Below, piece after piece: positions 45,400 to 53,710 of a stretch of 64,000 nucleotides of DNA. Each line of letters opens with the position of its first letter. The first letter of the stretch is position 1. The DNA comes from Planococcus maritimus (GTDB lineage: Bacteria > Bacillota > Bacilli > Bacillales_A > Planococcaceae), in contig NZ_LTZG01000021.1 of the NCBI RefSeq assembly GCF_001592825.1, forward strand, positions 293,205 to 357,204, read 5' to 3'. A program made the translations under genes and the position numbers. The notes below the pieces were generated by a model. The model did not search any database. It was not told the DNA's origin and worked only from the letters and a program-made list of their open reading frames with translations.

Positions 45400-45909
45400 A
45401 TGATCTATCCATATAAAGACAAATCACCAAAGATTGACAAATCGGCATTTATCGCTGATTACGCGACCGTTACAGGCGACGTTACAATCGGCGCCCATTC
45501 ATCGGTCTGGTTCAATACCGTCATCCGTGGAGACGTTGCCCCGACCATTATCGGAAACAACACCAATATCCAGGATCTATCAATGTTACACCAAAGTCCG
45601 AACACCCCTCTTATACTTGAAGACAATGTAACGATTGGCCACCAAGTGACCTTGCATAGCTGCACCGTGAGAAAAGGTGCGCTCGTAGGCATGGGCTCGG
45701 TCATTCTAGACGGTGCCGAGATTGGTGAAGGTGCTTTTATCGGCGCCGGAAGCCTTGTGCCGCAAGGAAAAACCATTCCAGCCGGCACGCTCGCATTCGG
45801 ACGCCCCGCAAAAGTAGTGCGCGAATTAAACGAAGCGGACAAAACAGATATGGAACGCATCGTCCGGGAGTATGCTGAAAAAGCCGCCTACTATAAATCT
45901 CTTCAATAG
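45400..45909 (+). CDS. ytoA: Gamma-carbonic anhydrase family protein YtoA
   Basis: A left-handed beta-helix hexapeptide protein of 169 aa in the gamma-carbonic anhydrase-like family. The metal-site residues are seen in VIRGDVAPTIIGNNTNIQD, MLHQSPNTPL and NVTIGHQVTLHSC, giving the usual three histidines. A trimeric metalloprotein is expected; anhydrase activity is a family inference. TAAAGGAGC precedes the ATG. Confidence 0.92.
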   Translation: MIYPYKDKSPKIDKSAFIADYATVTGDVTIGAHSSVWFNTVIRGDVAPTIIGNNTNIQDLSMLHQSPNTPLILEDNVTIGHQVTLHSCTVRKGALVGMGSVILDGAEIGEGAFIGAGSLVPQGKTIPAGTLAFGRPAKVVRELNEADKTDMERIVREYAEKAAYYKSLQ

Positions 45910-45944
45910 AAAAAGCAGACGGAATTTTTCCGCCTGCTTTTTTC
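45910..45944. terminator. Bidirectional terminator ytoA/metK
   Basis: AAAAAGCAGACGG-AATTTTT-CCGCCTGCTTTTTT with one mismatch, between converging stops. Confidence 0.82.
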
Positions 45945-47141
45945 TTATGCGTTCGCTTGTTGTTTCAAAGCATCCGCTTTGTCTGTGCGTTCCCACGGAA
46001 GGTCGACATCCGTGCGTCCGAAATGGCCATAAGCCGCTGTCTGTTTGTAGATCGGGCGGCGCAGATCCAACATTTTGATGATGCCGGCTGGGCGCAAATC
46101 AAAGTTCGCGCGTACTAGTTCGATAAATTTGTCTTCGCTGACTTTCCCTGTACCGAACGTATCGACCGCAATCGATACCGGATGTGCAACGCCGATTGCA
46201 TAGGCAAGCTGCACTTCACATTTATCAGCAAGTCCAGAAGCGACGATGTTTTTCGCTACATAACGGGCTGCATAGGCACCGGAACGGTCAACTTTCGTTG
46301 CGTCTTTACCGGAGAATGCACCTCCGCCGTGTCTTGCGTAGCCACCGTAGGTATCAACAATGATTTTACGGCCAGTAAGACCGGCATCGCCTTGTGGCCC
46401 GCCGATTACGAAGCGGCCAGTCGGGTTGATGAAGTATTTTGTCTCGGCATCAAGCAATTCAGCCGGTACGACTTCATTGATGACATATTCCTTCAAGTTG
46501 CGTTGGATTTGCTCCAAAGAAACTTCCGGATGGTGCTGCGTTGAAATGACAATCGTATCGACACGCACCGGTTGATTGTTTTCATCGTATTCAATCGTTA
46601 CTTGCGTTTTGCCATCTGGGCGCAAATACGGCAAGATTTCTTCTTTGCGCACTTCCGCCAGGCGGCGTGCGAGTTTATGAGCCAAGCTGATCGGCAATGG
46701 CATCAATTCTTCTGTTTCGTTTGAAGCATAACCGAACATCAAGCCTTGGTCGCCTGCCCCGATTTCATCCAATTCCTTATCGGTCATCTGGCCTTCACGT
46801 GCTTCAAGTGCCACGTTGACGCCAGCAGCGATATCCGCCGACTGCTCATCGATTGCCGTCAACACAGCGCTCGTCTCGGAGTCGAATCCGTATTTCGCAC
46901 GCGTATAGCCGATTTCCTTAACGGTTTGGCGGACGACTTTCGGGATGTCTACGTATGTAGATGTCGTGATCTCGCCTGCGACAAGGACAAGTCCTGTCGT
47001 CACGGTTGTTTCGCATGCGACACGCGCATTTGGGTCTTCTGTTAGGATGGCATCCAGGATCGCGTCTGAAATTTGGTCGCAAATCTTATCCGGATGGCCC
47101 TCTGTTACTGATTCTGATGTGAATAATCGACGGTTTGTCAA
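45945..47141 (-). CDS. metK: S-adenosylmethionine synthetase
   Basis: Makes SAM from methionine and ATP. The 398-aa product begins [20 protein letters not shown] and has [12 protein letters not shown] and [16 protein letters not shown], both signature motifs. The start is TTG at 47141, with AAGGAGGAAC 5-6 nt upstream; it aligns with B. subtilis [11 protein letters not shown], and the longer open frame upstream would read through the riboswitch terminator. Controlled by an S-box leader. Confidence 0.96.
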   Translation of the reverse strand: MTNRRLFTSESVTEGHPDKICDQISDAILDAILTEDPNARVACETTVTTGLVLVAGEITTSTYVDIPKVVRQTVKEIGYTRAKYGFDSETSAVLTAIDEQSADIAAGVNVALEAREGQMTDKELDEIGAGDQGLMFGYASNETEELMPLPISLAHKLARRLAEVRKEEILPYLRPDGKTQVTIEYDENNQPVRVDTIVISTQHHPEVSLEQIQRNLKEYVINEVVPAELLDAETKYFINPTGRFVIGGPQGDAGLTGRKIIVDTYGGYARHGGGAFSGKDATKVDRSGAYAARYVAKNIVASGLADKCEVQLAYAIGVAHPVSIAVDTFGTGKVSEDKFIELVRANFDLRPAGIIKMLDLRRPIYKQTAAYGHFGRTDVDLPWERTDKADALKQQANA

Positions 47142-47281
47142 AAAAAGTTCCTCCTTATATCCTGCGAGATTGCTCTCGAAATTGATACGGTACTCGTTTT
47201 CCCATGTCAAGTCCGTTTCCGGTGATCGGAATTGAACTTCCAGCTTTTTCAGCCTGCACACGAGGATTAAGGGCATTCCAT

Positions 47282-47456
47282 AAAAAAATCCCTTCTCTCA
47301 TCTTCAAGCAATGAGGAAAGGAATAATCATCATAAGCACCTTTCACTCTTATCGTCCAAGGCATTCGCCTTGCTTCAGGTTGGGCACCATCGCTGCAATT
47401 GCAGCAGGTTGCCGGGTTTCATTGGGCCTGCACCCTCCACCAGCTCGGAATAAGAG
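47282..47456 (-). promoter_or_regulatory. SAM-I riboswitch (S-box) with terminator, metK leader
   Basis: The aptamer spans 47456-47346: P1 CTCTTAT...GATAAGAG, then GAGCTGGTGGAGGG, GGCCCAATGAAACCCGGC and GGTGCCCAACCTG, all S-box hallmarks. An expression-platform terminator (CCTTTCCTCAT / ATGAGAGAAGG, seven T) lies at about 47324-47282. SAM binding should favour termination before metK. Confidence 0.96.
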
Positions 47457-47473
47457 TATCCGTTCAATTTCCC

Positions 47474-47502
47474 ATCATACGGAATGAGTCAAGCGCTGTC
47501 AA
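47474..47502 (-). promoter_or_regulatory. metK promoter
   Basis: TTGACA (47502-47497) and TATGAT (47479-47474) with exactly 17 nt between, just upstream of the S-box aptamer. Confidence 0.8.
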
Positions 47503-47579
47503 CGTTTTTAGGGGAAACGGTTGTCAGACTTTTAAGCATGCATCTTTTTCTACTATTGAATAAACACAAATCCTCAACA

Positions 47580-47634
47580 TTGACAGATTTCTAGTTATTA
47601 GTATAGACTAATCGCGGCAATGTGTTATACTAAT
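47580..47634 (+). promoter_or_regulatory. pckA promoter region with CcpN-box match and palindrome
   Basis: Two possible promoters: TTGACA-N16-TATAGA (47580-47607) and an extended -10 TGT-TATACT (47623-47631). The 11-mer TGTGTTATACT (47621-47631) fits TRTGHYATAYW, the CcpN operator consensus as I remember it, at all positions. A palindrome ATTAGT-ATAG-ACTAAT sits at 47597-47612, and ACTAAT recurs at 47629. Confidence 0.55.
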
Positions 47635-47693
47635 GTTCGAATATACATCTTCCCCATTCATTTGGGAATAAACGAAAAGGAAGGTACATATAT

Positions 47694-49283
47694 ATGACTT
47701 CAGTGAACCTATCAAATGATTTGAAAGAGCTATTGAACGGCTCAAATATCAATACGCAATTGTCCGTTCCCCAATTGGTGGAAGCGGCTACATCCCGCGG
47801 GGAGGCTGTATTGACGCGTGAAGGCGCTGTCAAAGCGGAAACCGGCAAATACACAGGCCGTTCGCCTAAAGACAAGTATATGGTAGAAGAAGCGATTTCG
47901 AAAGATAAAATTGACTGGGGCAACGTCAACCGCCCGATTTCCTCTGAAATCTTTGAAAACCTATATGCTAAAGTCATCAATCATTTGAAAGAGAAAGACG
48001 CTTTGTACGTCTTCAAAGGCTTTGCCGGCGCAGATCCTGAATCGCGCCTTGCGATTCAGACGATCAATGAATATGCATGGCATAACCTATTCGCCCATCA
48101 ATTGTTCATCCGCCCGACAGCGGAAGAACTGAAGACGCACGAAGCTGAATTCTCTGTCGTTTATGCCCCGACTTTCCACGCAGACCCAGCGGTGGACGGA
48201 ACGGATTCTGAGACCTTTATCATCGTATCGATGGAAAAGAAAATCATCTTGATCGGCGGTACGGAATACGCTGGCGAAATGAAGAAATCCATCTTCTCAA
48301 TCATGAACTATATCCTTCCTGAAAAAGACATCCTCCCGATGCACTGCTCGGCAAACGTCGGCAAAAACGATGATGTTGCTTTGTTCTTTGGCCTTTCCGG
48401 TACAGGAAAAACAACCTTGTCGGCTGATGAAGACCGTAAATTAATTGGCGACGATGAGCATGGTTGGTCCGATAACGGCGTCTTCAACATCGAAGGCGGC
48501 TGCTATGCCAAAACGATCAACCTATCACGTGAAAACGAACCACAAATTTTTGACGCGATTCGTTTTGGTTCGGTGCTAGAAAACGTCGTGGTCGATGAAG
48601 ATACCCGCATCCCGGATTACGATGACGGTTCGCTGACTGAAAATACGCGTGCAGCCTATCCAATCGATGCCATCGACAATATCGTCGTCCCTTCTGTTGC
48701 AGGACACCCGAAAACGATCGTCTTCCTGACGGCCGATGCATTCGGCGTATTGCCTCCAATCAGCAAATTAACGAAAGAACAAGCGATGTATCATTTCCTT
48801 AGCGGTTACACATCGAAATTAGCTGGCACAGAACGCGGTGTCACGTCACCTGAAGCAACGTTTTCGACTTGCTTCGGATCTCCATTCCTTCCCCTTCACG
48901 CGACTGTTTACGCTGAAATGCTTGGCGACAAGATCGATGAGCACGGTGCAGACGTCTACCTCGTGAACACGGGCTGGACTGGCGGCGAATACGGCGTTGG
49001 GAGCCGCATGAAATTGTCATACACCCGCACAATGGTCCGCGCAGCAATCCGTGGCGACTTGAACGGTGTCGACATGGAACACGAATCAGTCTTCGGCTTG
49101 AATATGCCTAAAGAAATCCCTGGCGTGCCGACTGAAGTCTTGAATCCGCGCAACGCATGGGCCGATAAAGAAGCTTATGACCAAAAAGCACAGGAACTGG
49201 CGAAGAAATTCAAGGACAACTTTGAAAAATTCGGTACTGTGGATGCTGGCATCAGCCAAAAAGGCGGCCCTACCCATAATTAA
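47694..49283 (+). CDS. pckA: Phosphoenolpyruvate carboxykinase (ATP)
   Basis: The key gluconeogenic enzyme, 529 aa, converting oxaloacetate and ATP to PEP. Motifs: [11 protein letters not shown] (oxaloacetate-binding Arg), [15 protein letters not shown], the kinase P-loop [15 protein letters not shown], and [16 protein letters not shown] with metal-binding Asp. Placement opposite metK is the same as in B. subtilis. AAAGGAAGG lies before the ATG. The upstream region carries a CcpN-like box, in line with glycolytic repression of pckA in Bacillus. Confidence 0.97.
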   Translation: MTSVNLSNDLKELLNGSNINTQLSVPQLVEAATSRGEAVLTREGAVKAETGKYTGRSPKDKYMVEEAISKDKIDWGNVNRPISSEIFENLYAKVINHLKEKDALYVFKGFAGADPESRLAIQTINEYAWHNLFAHQLFIRPTAEELKTHEAEFSVVYAPTFHADPAVDGTDSETFIIVSMEKKIILIGGTEYAGEMKKSIFSIMNYILPEKDILPMHCSANVGKNDDVALFFGLSGTGKTTLSADEDRKLIGDDEHGWSDNGVFNIEGGCYAKTINLSRENEPQIFDAIRFGSVLENVVVDEDTRIPDYDDGSLTENTRAAYPIDAIDNIVVPSVAGHPKTIVFLTADAFGVLPPISKLTKEQAMYHFLSGYTSKLAGTERGVTSPEATFSTCFGSPFLPLHATVYAEMLGDKIDEHGADVYLVNTGWTGGEYGVGSRMKLSYTRTMVRAAIRGDLNGVDMEHESVFGLNMPKEIPGVPTEVLNPRNAWADKEAYDQKAQELAKKFKDNFEKFGTVDAGISQKGGPTHN

Positions 49284-49289
49284 ACAAGT

Positions 49290-49330
49290 AAAAGACGAAG
49301 AGAAATGATTCATTTCTCTTCGTCTTTTTT
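49290..49330. terminator. Bidirectional terminator pckA/ytmA
   Basis: AAAAGACGAAGAGAAATG pairs with CATTTCTCTTCGTCTTTT around a three-base loop: an 18-bp stem with T tract. Confidence 0.92.
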
Positions 49331-49382
49331 ATATTCTTTATTCACAGTCAGTGAAGCTTCTTGATGTCATGGCCATTTCAAG

Positions 49383-50147
49383 CTAGGTTCTTCGCTGTTC
49401 CTGTTCTTTCATCCACACCGTCAACGCTTTCGCAGTCTTGCGATTCGCCAATGGCGGGAAAAAATGCGTATATTCTGGGAAATACCAGGTTTCACACGGC
49501 TGCTGATTGAGCTGCAATGCTTGTTCCAACAGAAATGCTTGCTGGGGAGAAACATTATCATCTTTCATGCCATGGATAATCAGGTAAGCAGCATCGCTTT
49601 CACCAATGCGCATCAAGGGATTACGTTCTTCAAATGCCGGAAGCGCGGTGTTCGGCGTGCCGCCAAATAGCCGTTTCATCATGCGGCGCATATCCAGCCG
49701 CTCTTTATACGTCAGCACCGTATCCGTGACGCCAGCCCAGGTTACGACAGAACAAATATCATTTCTCAAAATAGCTGTCCACAAGGCCATAATGCCGCCC
49801 CGTGAAAAGGCCAATAAATGTACCGGGCCAGTGCTGAATTTTTTTAGCACATCCACGGCATGAACAGCATCATAGCGATCTGCACCGGCAAATTCGTCTT
49901 TCCCTTCACCGCCCCGATTCCCCCTGTAATAAGGCGCGAACACAGTAAATCCCATGCCTGCAAATTGCGCGATCCGTGCCGGTCTTACCATTCCAATTGA
50001 TTGGATGCCACCACGCAAATATAAGATTCCGCTGCCGCTTAAAGCGGTTTTCGGTTCTGCCAGCAAGCCTTTAATGCGCAAGCCCTCAGACCAATACGTT
50101 ACTTCGCGCAAGCGCACATTCGGATTCGGTGAAGGATACCACCTCAT
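49383..50147 (-). CDS. ytmA: Alpha/beta hydrolase YtmA (prolyl oligopeptidase-like)
   Basis: A 254-aa serine hydrolase of the S9-like group. The nucleophile elbow is AFSRGGIMAL, the acid is probably in IIHGMKDDNVSPQQA and the His in YTHFFPP; FAPYYRGNRGGEGKDEF is typical of the family. ATG 50147 lies 4 nt after the ytkD stop; a TTG at 50171 would overlap ytkD. The ytkD-ytmA pair next to pckA is conserved in B. subtilis. Substrate unknown. Confidence 0.88.
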   Translation of the reverse strand: MRWYPSPNPNVRLREVTYWSEGLRIKGLLAEPKTALSGSGILYLRGGIQSIGMVRPARIAQFAGMGFTVFAPYYRGNRGGEGKDEFAGADRYDAVHAVDVLKKFSTGPVHLLAFSRGGIMALWTAILRNDICSVVTWAGVTDTVLTYKERLDMRRMMKRLFGGTPNTALPAFEERNPLMRIGESDAAYLIIHGMKDDNVSPQQAFLLEQALQLNQQPCETWYFPEYTHFFPPLANRKTAKALTVWMKEQEQRRT

Positions 50148-50151
50148 CGAT

Positions 50152-50610
50152 TCAATGTCTCCATTTTTCAACAGTCTTCACCTTCTCTATAATCGCTTCC
50201 ATCCCCGCATCGCGCATAAGGAAGCTGTAATTTTCATTGACCACTAGATTCGGGACCAGTACCGGGCCTTCCGTTTCCAGCCATTCCACTTTTTCCATAC
50301 TATCGATCGTAGCCATGAATACCGTTTTGCTAAAAGGTTTATCTGTACACACTGTATATTCCGCAATCCAGTTTAATTCATTTACAATGGCTCCGGTTTC
50401 TTCAAACACTTCTCGTTTCGCCGCTTGCACCAATGATTCCATTGGTTCCGCTTTGCCCCCCGGAAACTCAAGCCCGCGCACAGAATGCTTTGTCAAAAGC
50501 CAATTCCCTTTAAATTTCCCAATGACCAGCACATGCCGGCTATCGATCTGCGACTGTCCTTGTTTAAAAAACAAATGGCAAACACATCCATTCAAATCTC
50601 TATACTCCAT
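50152..50610 (-). CDS. ytkD: Nudix hydrolase YtkD
   Basis: A 152-aa Nudix enzyme. The Nudix box reads GGKAEPMESLVQAAKREVFEETG, quoted here in two parts: GGKAEPMESL and REVFEETG, with all catalytic glutamates. B. subtilis YtkD hydrolyses 8-oxo-dGTP and can act on 5' triphosphates of RNA. ATG 50610 has GGGAGG 7 nt upstream; the longer frame extends into dps and is not credible. Operon with ytmA. Confidence 0.9.
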   Translation of the reverse strand: MEYRDLNGCVCHLFFKQGQSQIDSRHVLVIGKFKGNWLLTKHSVRGLEFPGGKAEPMESLVQAAKREVFEETGAIVNELNWIAEYTVCTDKPFSKTVFMATIDSMEKVEWLETEGPVLVPNLVVNENYSFLMRDAGMEAIIEKVKTVEKWRH

Positions 50611-50677
50611 CGAACATCCTCCCGGCTTCAGAAAAAGCGTACAACCGGCTATCGGTCGTACGCCCATTTCTTCTATT

Positions 50678-51124
50678 CTACTTCTTTTCGCCGAGAAATG
50701 CAGACAGCATCCATGAATGCTTTTCCAAGTTTTGATGAATGGCATTGAACATGTCTTCTGTCATGTCATCACCGTCTTGAGAAGCGAGTTCCATTCCCTT
50801 TTTCAAAGATTTCATGATTTTATCATAATCGGAAACGATGTTATCAACCATTTGCTCCGCGCTTTCGCTGCTTGTCGCTTCATCGACAACCGACAGTTCA
50901 AGTTGTTCTTTCATCGTCGCAACAGGCTTCCCGCCTAGTGCCAGCAAGCGCTCCGCAATTTCATCCATATGAAGTGTCGCCTCGTTATATAGTTCTTCAA
51001 ATTTCACGTGCAAAGTAAAGAAAGAAGGTCCTTTAACATACCAGTGGAAATTATGTAATTTCGTATAAATTACTGACCACGAAGCGACTTGAACGTTTAA
51101 TTCTTCATTTAAAGCTGTTGACAC
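50678..51124 (-). CDS. dps: Dps-family DNA-binding ferritin
   Basis: The 148-aa protein has the Dps/MrgA fold signature: [20 protein letters not shown] and [19 protein letters not shown], with inter-subunit ferroxidase residues (His, His, Asp, Glu). It should form a dodecamer that oxidises iron with peroxide and shields DNA. The start is GTG at 51124 with GGAGAG 9 nt upstream. A weak sigma-B promoter match lies upstream; B. subtilis dps (ytkB), also beside ytkD, is a sigma-B gene. Confidence 0.93.
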   Translation of the reverse strand: MSTALNEELNVQVASWSVIYTKLHNFHWYVKGPSFFTLHVKFEELYNEATLHMDEIAERLLALGGKPVATMKEQLELSVVDEATSSESAEQMVDNIVSDYDKIMKSLKKGMELASQDGDDMTEDMFNAIHQNLEKHSWMLSAFLGEKK

Positions 51125-51168
51125 AAGACATCACTCTCCATTTTTTAATAAGTTCCTATGCTTTATAA

Positions 51169-51194
51169 TTACCTCTGAAAGCTCTACAATAAAC
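51169..51194 (-). promoter_or_regulatory. Weak sigma-B-like promoter of dps
   Basis: GTTTAT (51194-51189) and AGGTAA (51174-51169) are 14 nt apart. A sigma-A alternative (TTGTAG-N16-TATAAA) overlaps it. Confidence 0.35.
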
Positions 51195-51235
51195 ATCAAC
51201 GAATCTCAATCAAACGTGAAAGAAGTGTTCCCACC

Positions 51236-51466
51236 ATGAAAACCGCATTGATCAAATTGTTTCGTTTTTATCAACGCTTCATCTCTCCCTTGTCCCCGCC
51301 GAGCTGCAGGTTCTATCCAACTTGTTCTCATTACGGCATTGAAGCTGTAGAAAAACACGGAGCTTTAAAAGGCGGCTATCTCGCAACCCGTCGCATATTG
51401 AGCTGCCATCCGTTCCATAAAGGCGGAGTAGATTTTGTCCCCGAAGAATGGCCCCCTAAAAAATAG
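51236..51466 (+). CDS. yidD: Membrane protein insertion efficiency factor YidD
   Basis: A 76-aa YidD/DUF37 protein with the family's three cysteines and aromatic core: [37 protein letters not shown] and [13 protein letters not shown]. An amphipathic peripheral membrane protein thought to aid Sec/YidC insertion. Here it stands alone rather than beside rnpA/yidC, as does ytjA in B. subtilis. The ribosome site is poor. Confidence 0.92.
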   Translation: MKTALIKLFRFYQRFISPLSPPSCRFYPTCSHYGIEAVEKHGALKGGYLATRRILSCHPFHKGGVDFVPEEWPPKK

Positions 51467-51477
51467 GCGGGTTTTTC
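51451..51477 (+). terminator. Terminator overlapping the yidD stop
   Basis: CC-CCCTA-AAAAA-TAGG-GGG type short stem followed by TTTTT; the stop codon lies in the stem. Confidence 0.5.
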
Positions 51478-51506
51478 TTGTGTTCAAGAGCGTTCTATTG
51501 TATGAT
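51478..51506 (+). promoter_or_regulatory. znuA promoter
   Basis: TTGTGT and TATGAT are 17 nt apart, placing the RNA start near 51513, ten bases before the Zur-like box. Confidence 0.45.
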
Positions 51507-51522
51507 TCTAAGAGTCAATAAA

Positions 51523-51537
51523 ACGTAACGATTACAT
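51523..51537 (+). promoter_or_regulatory. Zur-box-like operator before znuA
   Basis: ACGTAACGATTACAT matches 10 of 14 defined positions of the Bacillus Zur box TCGTAATNATTACGA, with CGTAA and ATTAC half sites intact. It lies just downstream of the predicted RNA start, a repressing position. Confidence 0.5.
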
Positions 51538-51573
51538 TTTATCATTCACCAAAAACTCGGAGGGACATTTAAT

Positions 51574-52614
51574 ATGAAGAAATTAGCAGCATTATCGGGA
51601 ATCGCACTTATTTCATTGCTAGCCGCGTGTGGCAATACCACAGAACCCGGCAACGGAGCGGAAGATGAAGCAGCGGAAGGAAAGCTCGATGTTTATGCGA
51701 CCGTTTACCCGCTCGTCTATTTTGCAGAACGCATAGGCGGCGATCGCGTCAATGTAAAATCGGTTTATCCAGCTGGTGCGAACGAACACAGTTTTGAACC
51801 GACTCAAAAAGACATGATCAATATGGCAGACGCCGATTTGCTCTTTTATGTCGGATTAAACCTTGAAGGCTTTATCGACAGCGCACAGGAAACGCTGCAA
51901 AACGAAGACCTTGAATTTGTCGCTACGGCTGATGGCATCACCGATGAACAGCTAGAAGCGGCAGCAGGTACACATTCAGAAGACGAACACGGCCATGAAG
52001 AGGAAGATGCACATGAACACGAAGAAGATGGCCATGATGGAGAAGGCGAAAGCCAAGAGGAAGAAAGCGGCCATGAAGGTCATGATCATGGCTCCACCGA
52101 CCCACACGTGTGGATCTCCCCAGTATTAAGCCAAGAACTCGCCGCTTCTGTCCGTGACTCCTTATCTGAACAAGATCCACAAGGCGCGGAACAATTTGAA
52201 GAAAATTACGAGGAACTCGTTGCAGAACTTGAAACACTTGATGAATCCTTCCAAAACTTGCACGAAAAAGTCGAGCGCGACACCTTTTTCGTGTCACACG
52301 CGGCTTTTGGCTATCTTTCCGAACCCTATGGATTTGAACAAGTTGCCGTTGCGGGATTGAACAGCCAAGATGAACCATCCCAGAAAGAATTGACGGAAAT
52401 CGTCGATATGGCTCGCGAGAAAGACATTCAATACATCGTCTTTGAGCAAAACGTCTCGTCGAATTTGACGGAAGTCATCCAAAAAGAAGTCGGCGCTGAA
52501 GCGATCGAAATGCATAATCTTGGGGTATTAACTCAAGAAAACATCGATAACGATGAAACGTATTTCACTTTGATGGAAAAAAATCTTCAAGCACTCGAAA
52601 CTGTATTGAAATAG
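51574..52614 (+). CDS. znuA: Zinc ABC transporter substrate-binding lipoprotein
   Basis: The 346-aa protein has a lipoprotein signal (LISLLAACG, lipidated Cys19) and the cluster 9 (ZnuA/AdcA) fold: YPLVYFAERIGG, GANEHSFEPTQKD and DPHVWISP and SHAAFGYL supplying His ligands, and VFEQNVSS a Glu. A His/Asp/Glu-rich loop at about residues 133-172, typical of zinc rather than manganese binders, lies between the lobes. No permease or ATPase is adjacent, so its partners must be elsewhere. A Zur-like box precedes it. Confidence 0.93.
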   Translation: MKKLAALSGIALISLLAACGNTTEPGNGAEDEAAEGKLDVYATVYPLVYFAERIGGDRVNVKSVYPAGANEHSFEPTQKDMINMADADLLFYVGLNLEGFIDSAQETLQNEDLEFVATADGITDEQLEAAAGTHSEDEHGHEEEDAHEHEEDGHDGEGESQEEESGHEGHDHGSTDPHVWISPVLSQELAASVRDSLSEQDPQGAEQFEENYEELVAELETLDESFQNLHEKVERDTFFVSHAAFGYLSEPYGFEQVAVAGLNSQDEPSQKELTEIVDMAREKDIQYIVFEQNVSSNLTEVIQKEVGAEAIEMHNLGVLTQENIDNDETYFTLMEKNLQALETVLK

Positions 52615-52615
52615 C

Positions 52616-52648
52616 AAAAACTCGCCGGATAGCCGGCGAGTTTTTTTA
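52616..52648. terminator. Bidirectional terminator znuA/menC
   Basis: AAAAACTCGCCGG-ATAG-CCGGCGAGTTTTTTT; perfect 13-bp stem, touching the menC stop. Confidence 0.92.
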
Positions 52649-53710
52649 TATATTCAGCTGATACCCGATTCCTGGGTGTTCGCTAAGTTTGATTTCCCCA
52701 TGCTCCACGCGGATTTCTGGATCCACGATATCTACCTGCCAAAAATGGCCGGAGTCTGAAAAATCACCTGTCAGTTTGATTTCCGGCAACGAAGCCAACG
52801 CCAGATTATGTGCTTTTGATATACCGAATTCAATCATGCCGCCGACCCACATTTCAATCTGCGAATGTTTGCAGAACTCGACAATTTTCAAAGTTTCCGC
52901 CCAGCCGCCAAGACGCCCCATTTTCAAGACAACGATATCGCCAGCCTGCTGCTCTGCCATACGCTGCACATCCTCCAAACTATGAATGCTTTCATCCAGA
53001 CAAATCGGCGTTTTCATGTTCGCCCGTGCCATTCGGTGGGCTGCCCATTCCTGTTCACCGTATGGCTGCTCGATTAATGCAAAGCCAGCCTCATCAAATG
53101 GCAGTAACTCCTCTAATGCCAATCCTGAAAAACTGCCATTGGCATCAGCGTAGAAAGATATTTCGGCATGCGCCGCTACTATCTCTTTGAGCATTGCGGC
53201 ATCGGTTGCAGGTGAAACTTTCAATTTGATGCGACGGTATCCGCTTTCGATAGCTGCTTTTACATTCCCGAGTAATTGATCACTGCTTCCAGCGACCACC
53301 ACACCCGCAGGCACTGGGCTCTGAACTCCTCCGACATACTCATAGAGCGGCATGCCTTTTTGTTTGGCGAATAAATCCCAGACAGCCATCTCTATCGCCG
53401 CTTTCGCCATCTGATTGCCTTTCACTTTTGAAAATAGCCGCGCTGCGTCAGTAGGATGATCCAATAACTGTCCCTTGAGCAATGGCGTCAATACGGTATC
53501 CATAACAAAACGGCTACCCACTACTGTCTCTGCGGTATACCAAGGCGTATCAAACGCCACACATTCCCCGTAGCCCTCTTGCCCATCCTCATCCTGGACG
53601 ATCACCACTGTAGCTTCCCGCTCCTCCACTTTCTGCAAGACGGTCACAAAAGGCTGATTCAACGGCTTTTTCACTTGATGGAATTGGATGTCTGCGATTC
53701 TTACAGCCAT
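52646..53710 (-). CDS. menC: o-Succinylbenzoate synthase
   Basis: An enolase-superfamily enzyme of 354 aa that dehydrates SHCHC to o-succinylbenzoate in menaquinone synthesis. Catalytic Lys in RRIKLKVSP, metal ligands in ISFYADANGSF, ALIEQPYGEQEW and ICLDESIHSLE, and a second Lys in VLKMGRLGG. The ATG overlaps the menE stop by 10 nt. Last gene of menFDHBEC; members of this family may also act as N-acylamino acid racemases. Confidence 0.94.
   Translation of the reverse strand: MAVRIADIQFHQVKKPLNQPFVTVLQKVEEREATVVIVQDEDGQEGYGECVAFDTPWYTAETVVGSRFVMDTVLTPLLKGQLLDHPTDAARLFSKVKGNQMAKAAIEMAVWDLFAKQKGMPLYEYVGGVQSPVPAGVVVAGSSDQLLGNVKAAIESGYRRIKLKVSPATDAAMLKEIVAAHAEISFYADANGSFSGLALEELLPFDEAGFALIEQPYGEQEWAAHRMARANMKTPICLDESIHSLEDVQRMAEQQAGDIVVLKMGRLGGWAETLKIVEFCKHSQIEMWVGGMIEFGISKAHNLALASLPEIKLTGDFSDSGHFWQVDIVDPEIRVEHGEIKLSEHPGIGYQLNI

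Noticed and set aside
51163..51177. PerR-box-like half site TTATAATTA upstream of dps
   Set aside because: Only the first half matches; the second half has almost no agreement with TTATAATNATTATAA.
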